From assembly GCA_018881555.1 (NCBI GenBank), contig JACAXG010000233.1:710787-774786 (forward strand): a stretch of DNA of 64,000 nt, written 5' to 3'. Positions within the stretch are counted from its first letter, which is position 1, and every line of letters begins with the position of its first letter. This DNA is from Amblyornis subalaris (Eukaryota > Chordata > Aves > Passeriformes > Ptilonorhynchidae). The translations under genes and the position numbers were made by a program. The notes beneath the pieces were generated by a model. That model saw only the letters and a list, made by a program, of their open reading frames with translations, had not been told where the DNA came from and did not search any database. Shown here piece by piece: positions 24,536-37,220 of this stretch.

Positions 24536-26775
24536 TCCTAATCTTCCTAACAGATGCCAGCTGTTATCTCATCTTGCTCTTATTCCAATTTATCATTTTG
24601 CTTGCTAAACACTGGCCTGTAAGGACTTCTCTGGGTGAAAAGTGGGTTGAGGTACCAAGACATTTTCATTGTTCTGAACATAATTTGTTATTATTATAAA
24701 ATGTCCATAATGGGTGAGGTTGAAGGGCTGTCAAGCTCCATAGCCTGTGGACATCAATGAAGAAAAATGGATTAAAAGAGGACAAGTACTCTGGTAGAAA
24801 AATCCATATTCTTGCAGCCTGTGCACACTGCCCTTGAGGACCATGTAGTATATGTATTTTTCTGTTCAATCTCGACTTTCAGTTGGGCAAAAATTGAAAT
24901 GTGATAAAGACACGCAAGGGAAATTTGGGAGACAGTCTCAATTTCCCCTTCTGACACTTGTGCCTTGCTGTGGAGAGGGGAATAACCTTGTTGTAAAGCA
25001 TTTTTGCCTTTTTTAAATGGCATTATTCATGCCTTCAAAATCAAGCCCAGGACCTTACAGACGTTGGAGATGTGACTGCTGCAAAATCAAGCATCCCCTT
25101 TAGAATGCAGCGTTTGTTGATGATGGAAGATATTTATGAGCTAAATTTCGTACAAATGCTTTTTGAGGGTTGTAGCTAACTCTGTGCTGAGAATTTAAAA
25201 ATTAGTCTGATATTTATCAAGGTGGTTTTCAGAGCTAGAGACAGAAGCATAATAATAAGTGAATGACTTGAAATTGAAGTTTTGCAACATTTCAGGAGGC
25301 AACAGTACTTCCTTGGGAGCTCCAAACTCATTTGTTAATCACGATATCTGGCCTTGATTTTTGTTTTTCCTTTGTTTAGCTGTAGTGTTTCTGTGGAGCT
25401 CTTTAAGTTTGCAGTTCCATGCATTTTTATTATGAAAAATTTAATATGAAAAATTCCTGCCATGTGTCCCTGCCCTTGGACTTATCTAAGGGATGGTCCT
25501 TGGAGGATAACTGATGGGTGAAGAAGAGAATTGCATTGAGTTTTTTGAACCTGCATATCTCTATACTGGGCTGTGGTCCCACAAAGAAGTGTCTTAGCAT
25601 GGTGTGAAGGACATGAGCTTGTGGCAGGAAAGCAGAACTTCGCAAGGGGAAGACCCTGTGCCAAAGACAGCAAAATCCCCTCCACTGCTCCTTTGAACTA
25701 GAAATCAACCACCAGGGTCTTGCTTGTGTCATAAACTCTAGTTTAGTTATGGTACACTTAATAAAAAAAAAGAAAGAAAATATTTAAGGAAGATACTAAA
25801 AAAAAAATTTGTCCATCCTTTTCCTTTCTCCTTCTTTTTCGCAGTTCTCTGTGTTTCTGTTGGAGAAAATGAATTTACTTTTTGGTATTCCAATTCCATG
25901 TGGAATACCACTGTATGTTCATTTTCCTCTTCACGTATATCAAACACATGCACTTTCCAAAATCTGAATCCCACTTCTTTATTTAGATTTAAATTTCCTT
26001 TAAAGCCAAAATGCTTTACGTATTTTGGAGAAGAATCTACTTGTTAGGAATCCCCTTTATTCCAAATTCTTCCTCTTTGAAATTATCTGTATCTTTTGAA
26101 GCTGCAGACTCCAGATTTAACCTAGTTTTACTGCACCCCACCATGGGCATCTCCAGATGGGTTTTAACTGATTATTTTGTCTCCACAGCACTAGATGGTG
26201 CTGATGACAGTATCTCTGAAATGCTGATGACAGTACTCTGAAGTACCAGTGATTGGAGAAGTAGTGCTGCTGTTTCCAACTGAGGACCAGTTTGCAGATC
26301 CAGATATTGATCTGAATAAAAATTTCAGTCTGTGAATGCATTAACAGAATATGAGAGGGGAAAAAAGGTGGAAAGCTACAAATACATCTTAATTTCTGTG
26401 TTGCTTCTCCCCTTTTTAACATGGAATGTTCTAGTGGTTTTGACTAATAGCTGTGAGTTAGTGTAACTAAGTCTTCATGGCATGCTGAGTTTTGGAAAAG
26501 CCTTTTCCTGAGGGTCTTGACCAGCAATGGGGTGACAAACACTGGTGCTCCAAGGAATCTATTCCTACCATCTGTGAAGGATAAATATGTGTGATATATT
26601 ACAAGTTAAAAAAATTCAGAGGACTTCTTCCAATGCTGATCATCATTTCTTGAGGCAGAAAAGCTTTGCAAGCACATGCCTCCAAACACTGAAGCTGCCT
26701 CCAGTCCCAAGAAATAGAGACTATCCAGAGTATAATACTGAGGTCATTTTTTTGCCACTTAGAAGTGAATTTTGT

Positions 26776-26961
26776 TCACAGAATGCTTTGGATTGGAAGT
26801 GACCTTAAAGCTCAACCAGTCCCACCCCCTGCCATGGGCAGGGACACCTTCCACTAGCCCAGGTTGCTCCAAACCCTCTCCAGCCTGCCCTTGGACACTT
26901 CCAGGGGATGGGGCAGCCACAGCTTCTCTGGGAAACCTATGCCAGGGCTTTACCTGTCACC
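26776..26961 (-). repeat. CR1 subfamily A 3' end, minus strand
   Basis: It starts ttcacagaatgctttggatt and runs through 'ctgccatgggcagggacacc', 'cttggacacttccaggggat' and 'cacagcttctctgggaaacc', then breaks at 'gggctttacctgtcac'. 5'-truncated. Confidence 0.92.
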
Positions 26962-27107
26962 TTTGTTGGTGCCTATTGGTCAAGCCTGTCTTTCCACCGT
27001 CTAAAACGCACATAGTCATCCTAGGAAAACCTGATAGGAGTCCTGTAATGCTCCAAAATGGGTCCAAATAATGTTTTCAAACACAGAAAGCCTTAAGACA
27101 TTTGACC

Positions 27108-27354
27108 CATAACAAGAGGAAAAGGCCTAGGTTGCACCAGCGGAGGTTTAGAGTGGATATTAGGGAAACTTTTCTCCTTGGAAGGGGTTGTTCTTTCACA
27201 GGCTGCCCAGGGCAGTGGTGGAGTCCCCATCCCTGGAGGGATTTAAAAGCTATGTGCATGTGGCACGTGGGGACATGGGTCAGTGGTGGCCTTGGCAGTG
27301 CTGGGGAATGGTTGGATGCAATGATCTTAGAATTCTGCAACCAGAACATTTCTA
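27108..27354 (+). repeat. CR1 subfamily B 3' end
   Basis: Plus-strand order: 'cggaggtttagagtggatat', 'gctgcccagggcagtggtgg', 'ccctggagggatttaaaagc', 'ggtggccttggcagtgctgg', 'ggttggatgcaatgatctta', with a decayed tail (gaacatttctaag). Confidence 0.92.
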
Positions 27355-28135
27355 AGACAGGGATGGGTTTATCTGTGAATTGACAGCCATGTTTAAGGTA
27401 CCCAGGGCTTTAGAGAAGTATCTGACTCCTTGCAGCTGCTGAACATTAGCTGGTGGCCTTTGTCCCGTGCTGCTGCTTCCACCATTCTCTCCATAAATCA
27501 ACTTATACCAGCTTCTATGAGTGTCACTGCTGTGCTTTTTTTCAAAATGCAACAAAAATATGTTTATTTCTCTATATGTGTATGGACCTCTGATTTAACA
27601 GATTATTTGTAAAGTTAAGGTAATCCTTTTCTCCTTAAGCTAAAATAAATTTGAAAATACTATATACTAGTAAAATGCAATAACTCAGCCTCTAAATACC
27701 CAAAGCTTTTGCTATATACTTGGATTTCTCATGTCTAAGCAATTAGGTTATTAGAATGGATATTACTGGATATTAGAATGGATAATACACGAGATACTTA
27801 AGGATATATTACAATGTATTACAGGAGGTGCTGCACTTAAGAATTGCATTCTAGTGAACACAAACTAGTTATGAACTAAAATTGCATGTATACCATTCTT
27901 TCTTTTTTAAGAATTTAATCGTGAACATACAATGTTCTTCACATAATATATTGTATAGAATATTTCTGACTCAAACATTGCTGTTACTGAGCCAGGTGTT
28001 AAATAAATAAATTATATAACTATTGTGCATTGCATTCTAAAAATTTTGTGTGTGTAATAAGACTTCTCTTCTGACTAAACAGTCTAACTATTTCAGGACA
28101 TTATTGTGAAGTTATTTTAATTTTTTTTTCCCCAG

Positions 28136-28238
28136 TTTATTTTCTCTGTTGTCTAAAAAACACAACAAAGTGCTGGAGCAAGCCACGCAGTCCCTGAGAG
28201 GTTCCCTGAGTTCAAACGACTCTCCACTTCCTGATTAT
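28136..28238 (+). CDS. DYM: DYM (dymeclin) internal coding exon 1 of 3 in window
   Basis: This 103-bp exon encodes about 34 residues of dymeclin, a cytosolic protein that binds Golgi membranes and is needed for normal secretory traffic; loss in humans causes Dyggve-Melchior-Clausen and Smith-McCort dysplasias. The acceptor is a T-rich tract ending in ccccag at 28131-28135. The donor gtgagt starts at 28239. The first base (T) completes a serine codon begun in the previous exon, and the frame then reads [20 protein letters not shown] and on to PLPDY, ending on a codon boundary. I match this to human dymeclin from memory at about residues 487-520, with near identity; one visible difference is Ser for human Val before the PLPDY block. 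There is no frameshift or stop. The preceding exon is not in the window, so the upstream intron exceeds 28 kb. By counting back from the 3' end this should be the fourth-from-last exon. Confidence 0.96.
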
Positions 28239-29078
28239 GTGAGTATCAAAATGAATGTTGTGGTGGGTGCTTCGAAATACAAGTCATACATCCCTAAATC
28301 TGCAAAGAATTCTCAGAGTGTGACAGCTGAGCAACCACCAACATCAAAATACAGGAACCTGTATGAATGATGTCATGTCTGAAACGACATTGAAAAACAA
28401 GAATTACACTTACAAATGGCAGAACAAAACCACAGCTATTCAGAGCAAAGAGACTTACTGTCAACTCGTGCTTCTCAAGCCATTTGTAATTCAGAGTATT
28501 CAAATCACACAGTTGAGAACATTATTTTTAAGAACTGGGCTTTAGCATCCATAGTATCCTAAAATGCCTAAAATAATTGAAAGTGATTCCCGGTGAGTGT
28601 TTGGGGCAGTACTGGAGTCATGGGGCAAATTAGTATGCTCTGAACACATGGATACTTACAGTTCCCTTCAGTTTGCTGAGCCAATGCCCACGAATAGGCA
28701 ACAATTTTGTAATTTAATTGCACAGCTTGTTGGAAAATCTCTGCTTTTGGTACAAGAAGGAGACGTCTTGTGAGGACTTGAATAATATCTTTGTACTGCT
28801 GAAGTACCTTTGGCTTGTGCTCATTTGAACCCTCACTGCAGTACTGTGTGAAGGAAAAAAAAGTTGATTTATCGGTTGCTCCAGATTGTTGAGGATGAAA
28901 ATGTAGCAAATATTTTATTTTCAGGGCTAATACATGTTCCAGAACATGCCTGCCTGAGACTTTACATATCATATTACTCTAGCACTAAATATAAAAATAC
29001 CTAAAAAGATAATTTGATACAATAGTTTAATGACTTAAATAAGGAAACAGCATGATACACACGTTAGTAAAAGAGCAC

Positions 29079-29165
29079 GTATAAATAAATATATCTGTAT
29101 CTGTGCATGCACACATAGGCATGTAATAACCTATATATGAAGATATATATGTGCGTATATTTTGG
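29079..29165. repeat. TA/TG-rich degenerate microsatellite
   Basis: An alternating purine-pyrimidine stretch built from short tata, tgtg and cata units, interrupted throughout. No longer period is visible. Confidence 0.6.
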
Positions 29166-31551
29166 GGTGTGTAAGAATTTGATGCTTGAAAAATATTTTA
29201 TAGGTTTTGGACTTCTTTTTCACTTACTGCATGCAAACGATGCTGCAGTTAAGGAAAGGCCCAAGGTGCTTTCTGTACAAAGTTGTTGCCTTACATACAG
29301 AGACAGCTGAGCAATGCAGCTGATAGACCTGAGAAAGCACTCTGGACTAGAGCCAAGGGGCTTAGATAGTTCACTGAATTTCTTCCCTTTTATTGTTGGT
29401 GTGATGTAGGGATGGAGGGGAGAAGGAGAGCACTTGGAAAGATTGGTGTAGGGGAAAGTAAAATAAGTTCATGGCCTGTATTTTGAAACAACAAAGTGAA
29501 CTGTTAAGCATGGCTTTCTGGTTCTTTCTTTTTCCTCTCCAAATTGCTCATGTTACAGCTCTCTCTGAAGCATAGGCAGTTAACTAAATAAAAGTTGAGG
29601 CCAGATTTCGTCAATTCAACATATTCTGTTTCTGAAAGCCTGTGTTTATGTTGTCTGTAAGAGAAAGGAAGAGTGTAGGAAATGAGGGGACTGCAACATC
29701 TGAAGTCCTGAAGCTCATTCTATCTCTATAATCCAGCATGGAGTTAAGGGAAGGGATGATTCCAATATTGCCTGTTCTGCACAGGTTTATTTCTGTTTAT
29801 TTCTTCTCTATTTCTTCTCTTCAGAGGTGGAGGTTTGCCAGATAAGCTGTTCTCTTTACAGGTTTTATTCAGACCAAATATGTCTTTTAAAAATGCATTT
29901 CTTAGTATTTTTTCATTCATTTTAATTTAGAAATTATTCATTTTCTTACTGTGTTCTGTAATCCAAAGGTGAATTTGCATGAAACCTGAGTCCAAGGGTT
30001 AAATCACACAATAAAGTATTGTAGGTGTTGCTTAAGGTGTTGTCTTCACTTCTGGGTGTTGGAGCAGTAGTACTGTTTCTACTCTTGTAAGTTTTTGACC
30101 TAATACACAGTCCCTAAGCTTGTGATCACTGATGGGGTGGGAATATACTGAGATCTATCTTTACCACGTTTCTTGTGGTCCTTTGTGGGAGTATCTGCTG
30201 CAGTCTGCCATCAGGTCTGTAGTGTACCAACCAAACTGGAAACCGGGGAGAACTGCAGTAAGGAACTGACCCGGTTGGCTTTGACATCGTTCTTGTTGAG
30301 GTTTTTCTGGTCTTTGAAAAGGAAAAGAGCAAGTTCTTTTGTTTATTAAGGCTGGACCAGTTTCCAGGCCTTTTCGTGATAAGCTCCTGTCAGTATGATG
30401 GGATTCAGGAGCAGGGGGCAGAAGCCAGCAGGGCAGAGAGAACCACCTCCTGTCCCTCTGTCATTAAACCATTGCCTCTAAGTCAGAATCTTTGGTTAGA
30501 CTCATTCTCATGCAGATTTGTTTACTTGTTGTTTCATAAGCCACATTATTATTCATTGTTTTTGTAGCAGCATTGACCTGCTTTGAAATACCACCCTTTG
30601 ATCCAATTGGAAATGGGAAAAATCCACTTAGATTTATCTTTCTTGCTTTCTTGCATTCAATAAAAGCACATTTTCCAACATTTTTTGCAAACAAGAAAAC
30701 TGGTAGTAAAGTAATTGAGAATTTTGCTTCTTTCAGTTCAAATCAAGACACATTACTTAAGTAAACATATCAATGATTTTCTTGGTAAATTTGATTACAG
30801 CCTAGTGTAATTGATTAAATCAAAAGTTCTTAACAGCATAACTAGAGACATGCTAACTTCCCTTGGGGGGAAGTAGTATGTCAGACGTGTTGTTGGAGCT
30901 ACCATCTACCCAAAAAATTTCTTTTTAAGGATTTCATAGTATTCTTTATGACTGTCGAGCACTTCCTGTGCTTGTTAAACTTCAGCTGGTAACGAGAGAT
31001 TCTCCTTAACTCTTTCTAGGGAGAGAGAAGATGGAGAAGAAGAGAATAAATCTTGAATTTTGGCAAATTTGTCATTTTCTTGCTGATGTAAGAAAAAAAA
31101 CAATTTGCTTAATGCAAAAATTGAGGAAAATAAAAATCAAATGTAGGAATAGTTTTAGATTCAAGTAGTTCGGCATACATCATCACTTGAATCTTACCCT
31201 CTAAATTTTGATTTAAAAAAAAAATACATTATTCTAGCCAGATGAAGCTTAAATGTCTTAGGAAAAATTCTAAAAACAAGCCCACTTAGTGCCAATATAT
31301 TCAATTATTTAATACGTAGGATTGTCATTTAAACAGCACTTCAATGGCAGATGAAATTTGTCAGGGATAGAAACCTTGTAGTGTAACGTTAGACTTTTCA
31401 TATTAATAGATGTACTCCTGTCAATATATGAAGAGCCATCCTTTAATCCCCTGTCCAAAATCTCTTGAGGTTTTGGGTTATTTAGTATAGAAATAAATGC
31501 ATGTTGGCTGTCCAAAGGGAAAAACATAAAAAATACAAAAGTAGTGAGCTC

Positions 31552-31604
31552 TGTGTGTGTGTATATATAAAAAAAAATATTTTAATATATATTTCTATAT
31601 ATAA
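31552..31604. repeat. (TG)n(TA)n then A/T-rich microsatellite
   Basis: About five TG units run into TATATA, then A9 and a TA-rich stretch. It is a candidate for length polymorphism. Confidence 0.75.
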
Positions 31605-32123
31605 AGTCTGCAGTAGCAAAGCCTGGTGGTACTGGGAGAGTTCCCCATCAGAGCTGACTTTTCCTGACTCCTTCCCAATCCAGTAAATATACCCACTGTG
31701 CAGAGCTGGCTTCACGTGGAGGGCTGGAATTCTGCAAATGTTGATGAGTTTTTCTCTCATCTTGATAACCAGAATTAAACTTTGCATCTGGATGATGAGA
31801 TTTCTGTATTATTTTCTTTTCCCTCCCAGTTTGTGCTCCATAATGGGCTAAATGAATTCCAATATTTAGATTCTTCTTTGATTTTTCCCTGATTTATATG
31901 GTAAATAGAAAGCAGCTGTCAGTTTAACCATCTAACTCTTGAAACTCCTAGGCCCCTCGAGCGTCATCTGGAAGTAATGTAGCTTGTAAAACAAAGCTAA
32001 GAAGAAAAAGCAATGTTTGTTTTATGTGGGATGAATGACTTCGGTTGGGGTCCCTCTAATTCGGTCATTATGAGGGTTATTAAAAAGCTGTGTTACAAAA
32101 GTGGTTTCAACAAAAAAGAAATT

Positions 32124-32134
32124 GGGGGGGGGGG
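32124..32134 (+). repeat. Poly-G tract (G11)
   Basis: Eleven consecutive G. This is a known trouble spot for sequencing, so the length may not be exact. Confidence 0.8.
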
Positions 32135-32532
32135 AACTTACATCTTGTTATTACAGTTGATTATATTCAAAGCTCCCAGTACTTCATAAATAGTCCTTCG
32201 TTTTAGTTTCCCCAACAGAGAACCGGCCCAGTCTCCCCCCTGTACATCAATAGATGTTAGAAGGTTCCCCTGCGTCATTCACTTCCTAGGAAGAAATTGT
32301 CTGTTATAATTAAGAGCTCCACATTTATCTCAGAAACTTGGAATTGCTAAAGGGTAGGTAAAATCAGGTCTGCAAACTGCAGTATTTGCTGTCTTTTAAA
32401 TGTAATAAAACAGATCTAAAATCCGTTAATATTCTAGATTCAGTTACATGCAGAGAAGTTAATTTTTAATCCAGGATGTAGCAAACAAATGTTCACTATT
32501 GATGTTTGACCTTTAAATAAATGTTGTGATAT

Positions 32533-32605
32533 TTTGGAGGTTGGAATAAGATGACTTTTAAGGTCCTTTCCACCCCATACCATTCTAGGATTAAATGATT
32601 CTATG
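32533..32605 (+). repeat. CR1 3' tip, plus strand
   Basis: The plus strand reads 'ttttaaggtcctttccaccc', then 'cattctaggattaaatgatt' and tctatg. Only the last 70 bp or so of the element remain. It abuts a second CR1 in the opposite orientation. Confidence 0.75.
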
Positions 32606-32655
32606 AATCATAACACCATTTGGAGTGGAGAAGACTTCTAGGATCATCAGGTCCT
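32606..32655 (-). repeat. CR1 3' tip, minus strand, degenerate
   Basis: It begins aatcataacaccatttggag, then 'gagaagacttctaggatcat'. This is the reverse complement of an older CR1 3' end, and the similarity is lost after about 50 bp. Confidence 0.6.
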
Positions 32656-34189
32656 ATAATATGTTCTATGCTTGCATATCTAATATTTCATTAGGTATCC
32701 TGCAGCTCTATCTGGTTTTTTTAAATTATCTAAAGAACAGTTTAATGCAGAACTCTGCCATCACATAGAAGTGTTTTCCTATAAACATGAGTTATCATGA
32801 AGGAATAGGAAGTCTTCCCTGACTCCAGTAATGATGCAGAAATGAAATTAAACCCACTTCCAAATAAACTGGTGAGCCATAATAGAGTTAGTTTGATGCA
32901 ATTAGTGTTGTTTAGCTGGTAGTCTGTAAAAATACTGCTTAGTGGTAACTGCTGAGGACATACAATATATTGAATACACTGTTGGCAGAATGGGAAACTT
33001 TTTCCAAATTAAGTCAAGACTCCTAACTGAGCTATGTCTGTACTTGTCAAATACTGGGGTGAGGAAAAAAGCTAAGGTAGTTTAGTTTCATTTTGGTTTT
33101 TTTTGTCATAATCTTTCTTTAAAACTCAGAAACCGCCTACTTTTCACCCAAAGCACTGCCTAAGTCTCTTTAGTCATTTTTTTGTCTGTTTTCTTCCATT
33201 TCCAAATGTCATGAAGTAACTCAGTAAGATTTTTTTTGATTGCCTTAGCCTTTCATTGCTAATGGTCTGAAACACTTGATTTTTGTATGTGAATTTTTAG
33301 AATCTCTTGTTGTCTAGGGGAATAAACTTAAGATATAATTCTACAAGAGAGCTTTTATTAGGATGTTTTTTACTGAAAGCAAATGGTAAGCCAGTATACT
33401 GTTGGGTGGGTTTGGTGTGGTATGTGGATTCTAGCAGTTTAAGTTGCACTTAATAGGAGAGTCACCTTGTTTTGCACTATAATACCTCCTTTTTGATTAC
33501 TCTGACTTGATGGCTCATGAAGTAACGTTTTCAATATCGGGTTATTCTGGGGTTTGACTGTCTCCAGTATTGAGCAGAGGGCCTATAAATACTTTTTCTA
33601 AATATTAGTCATACCCTCCTCCAGATGAATTATATTTTATAGAATATTACTCCTACCTAATCCCCCTATTTTTATATCACCAAAAAATAGCTATTTCAGA
33701 ATAGACTGAAATAACCAACCTAACCCAAATCTAAAGTGAGCTTTTCTATTGAGTAATAGCTGAAATTCTGCAGTTCTGTCTGAATTCTTAATCAGTTCTT
33801 TCCTTTAAATGAATTGGAAACTTTCATGAGAAAATGCTCCATAAATTATCCTTAAACAGAAGAACTATCCGAAAAATCCTGTGAAAAAAATGTAGGTGAA
33901 GGTCAGTCTGTTTAAACTTCTGTATGTTACTATGAAGTACTAATAGTTATTTGCTGTTAGTCTTTGCATTATTGTGTTTTTAAGAATTCATTGCTTGTAG
34001 TTCAAAAATTTTTAGACAAATACAGTGAAGAACATCAAGATGGTGTTCTTCAAAAAAGTGTTGTTATTTCTTCACTCAGGAGTTCTACAAAAGTGTCATT
34101 GGTGTCTGGTATTCGTGTTACATAGATGCTGTTAAGCTTTATTTCACTCAGAAATTCTCTTTATTTTAGAAAGTAAGGATGAAAATGCC

Positions 34190-34202
34190 TTTTTTTTTTT
34201 TT
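34190..34202 (+). repeat. Poly-T tract (T13)
   Basis: Thirteen T in a row. No retrocopy is recognised beside it. Confidence 0.8.
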
Positions 34203-35725
34203 AAGAACAATTACAGTGGCAGCAGCATTTTATGATCATCTAACTGAAAATCTTTCAGTCTTCAGGTTTGTGAGACAGGAGAAAAAATTAGAAGTAGAGC
34301 TTTTGACCTTAGCAGTACAAACACCTGCTCAAGGAATTTTAAAAATCCTTGTTTTGCTTGTTAGACACATTTGAACCAAACATGAACATTGTAATTTTTT
34401 ACTTACTATTCTCCTTTAATAGTTAGAGCTTTAGGACATTGCCATTATTTCACTGTAAAGGGTATAAATTTTGGCATTTGTTCAAATTTTGTACTCAAAA
34501 AATATGTTTTTTTTATAAGACTGCTTAAATGAGTGTCCTTAAAAGAGAAGATGATTAAACTGAAGGAGTCGTTAGAGCTTGTTTTAGAAGTGGATGAGGT
34601 CTCGGGGTTCCTTCACACCTCCATAAATTAAACAGTAGAATTTTGTATGCTGGTTTTTCTCCTGCACAGCTAATTGTGTTGCATTTGAGAGAACTGGAAG
34701 CCTGATGGAATGCTGGGATTTTAGAAGGATCTCAGGTGTAGCTGTAGGTAGAAAATGTGATTTATTATCAAGATAAAAACCTCAGAAGTCTCTCTATAAA
34801 ACCTTTTTATTACTGCCATGTAAACCAACATTTGCTCAATTCAGACTAATGACAAATTTTGGATGAAAAAGGGAACAACATGCTGATCTCCCAATGCACC
34901 TTTCTTTGCTGATTTGGTCATTAGATGCTTTTCCTGCTGCCTCTTTCACATGAGTGGGTTTTTCAGGGTTTCTCAGAAACCAACTGTTCACCCGGATGGT
35001 TCATCTTTGTCAGACGTCCACAGACAAACAGAACAACCTGATGCAGTAGCTCTCCGAAGAGTAGGATTTATTTTTATATCAGCAATCTATTTCAACAATG
35101 CATTAAAACAATTTTCTGGTGTTCCTGACGCAAGGTTTTGATTGAAAAATGTAGTGCTTAAAAACCATAAGTATGTGACCATATGTTATAAACATCCCAG
35201 TAATTGTTTTTTTAAACATGCAGCCATATAAAGTAGAGGAAATGGATGCAGGAGAAAGTATGTACCCAACCTTTTAGGCTGTTTGGTACTAAATACCTAA
35301 TTGGAATTGGAATTTTTGTGTGCTGCTTTTTCTCTGTGAGATATTGGCGGAACATGTTGTACCTTCCATTTCCAATTTCTACTCTGCATATTTTACAGGG
35401 ACATTTACGGACTAACCAGTGAGGTTTTTGTACAGGTTTAGTTGTTGTTTAAAAGAAAAGCAATCCATTTCTACCAAAGGATAGTAAGAGTTTATTACAA
35501 AAAATAACATCATAAAGATATTTAGATTCCTTCATTGCAGATATCTGTGATTTGGAACTGGAAAGACAAAGAAGACAGTAGAAATTAGGGTAGACCAAGA
35601 CTCAGTGATTTTGAGAAACATTGTGAGAGGAAGATTGTGTTCTTCAGAATGGATAAAATAATGGGTGAAGTTATTCGCTTATTGAGATGCTGCTCAAATC
35701 TGTCTGAACTGAAACATCCACTCCT

Positions 35726-36232
35726 CAAATCCTGTGTCCAATTCTGGGCCCCTCAGGACAAGAGAGACACTTAGGGGCTGGAGCACGTCCAGGGAAGGGA
35801 ACGAAGCTGGGGAAGGGTCTGGAGCACCAGGAGTGGCTGAGGGAGCTGGGAAAGGGGCTCAGCCTGGAGAAAAGGAGGCTCAGGGGGGACCTTCTGGCTC
35901 TGCAGAACTCCCTGACAGGAGGGGGCAGCCAGGGGGGGAGTCAGGCTCTGCTCCCAGGGAACAAGGGATGAGAGGAGAGGAAACAGCCTCAAGCTGTGCC
36001 AGGGGAGGGTCAGGTTGGATATTGGGGAAAATTCCTCCATGGAAAGGGCTGTCCAGCCCTGGCACAGCAGCCCAGGGTAGTGGTGGATGAGTTCCCATCC
36101 CTGGAGGGATTTAAAAGCCATGTGGATGTGGCACTTGGGGACGTGGGTCAGTGGTGGCCTTGGCAGTGCTGAGGGAATGGTTGGACTTGATCCTGGAGGT
36201 CTTTTCCAACCTAAACAGTTCTGTTATTCTAT
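35726..36232 (+). repeat. CR1 subfamily B, 5'-truncated, about 507 bp
   Basis: Plus-strand order: 'tgggcccctcaggacaagag', 'gtccagggaagggaacgaag', 'cagcctggagaaaaggaggc', 'gaactccctgacaggagggg', 'ggtcaggttggatattgggg', 'gtggtggatgagttcccatc', 'gtcttttccaacctaaacag', tail ttctgttattctata. It is nearly colinear with the copies at 12.8 and 40.0 kb. Confidence 0.94.
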
Positions 36233-37166
36233 AAAATGTAAAATGGGACCATTTTCTACCTCTATAGAGCCGCATTTATTCCAAGTTGTGTCCATGTTAC
36301 TGAAGCAAGTCAATCTCATGAGTTTACAGTTTATCTTTTTGGAGAGGTCTTGTCCCCCTGAAGAGCATTTCACACTGTCTCACTGAGGCCAATTCTCCCA
36401 CTGATGGCTGTTGTTAATATTACCTATAATGTTATGCAACCGCTGTTAATTGGCAGTGTGGGTGGCCAGGAGACTGAATGATGGGATGAAGGAAAGGAGA
36501 ATATTTTAAAGGGAATGAGTCAACCATATTAAAAGACAGGCTTGGTTTGAAGTGAACAAGAAAAAGGTTTGGAGAAGAAAAATTAATAATATAGACAGAA
36601 ATTCAAAACCAAAAGTGGGTTTTGAAAAAGGGCTGGCTCCTCTCTGCTGCTCGTATGAAGTGTCATATGGAGCAAAATAAACCACTTACTGAAAACTGAT
36701 TTCCTCATCACCTGGCCTGAAAACAGCATTAAAGAAATGTTGAAAGGAGAATTTTCATTTTGTTTATCCCTATTGACAGAAGTGAGTTCTTGTTTTCTGT
36801 GAAATATCTTTCTGAGAAACCTCTCAGAAAATGTAGTGTATTTAGAAGAAATGAAAATTTATAAGAATCTCTGTTACTCATTTTTATTGAATTGTATAGA
36901 CACCCTAATGTTTTTCACAGTTGTAATTGAAAAGATAAACTTTTAATTCCCTTTCATGTAATCAGCTATTTCTCTTAAATTTCTCATTTCTTTGTTGATT
37001 AGGAACTAAGGGAATTAGAGGAATAGGTTGCACATTTCATACGCTAGATCAGCTTTTATAAATAGGAATTCTTCCTCAGGATTGGTTAATTATAGAAACA
37101 ATAACCCAGAATTTGGACAAAAAATAGCAATTCTTAGCAAGTTATCTAAGGAGTTAGTTACAGGTA

Positions 37167-37220
37167 GAGAGCTGGGGGTGTTCAGCCTGGGGAAGAGAAG
37201 GCTCTGGGGAGACAAGCCTC
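37167..37220 (+). repeat. Internal CR1 fragment, about 54 bp
   Basis: The segment 'gctgggggtgttcagcctgg' followed by 'ggaagagaaggctctgggga' matches the CR1 coding block 'ELGVFSLGKRRLWGD', a conserved ORF2 C-terminal stretch. Neither CR1 end is present, so it is either a remnant left by deletions or a short chance-boosted match. Confidence 0.6.

Larger units (their letters stand above)
1..28135 (+). other. DYM: DYM intron upstream of first exon in window (3' part, >28.1 kb)
   Basis: This is the 3' part of the intron before the 28136 exon. It holds at least 18 CR1 fragments listed separately. The stretches 151-1791, 2081-3670, 4236-5770, 5901-7777, 8298-11766, 13289-14641, 14777-15811, 16589-18068, 18440-20245, 20511-22640, 23004-24310, 24536-26775 and 27355-28135 show no gene I recognise. 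They are AT-rich intronic DNA with short homopolymers. I searched for the expected upstream DYM exon (the residues preceding the Ser-Leu-Phe-Ser block) and did not find it, so the 5' splice site lies before base 1. Confidence 0.85.
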
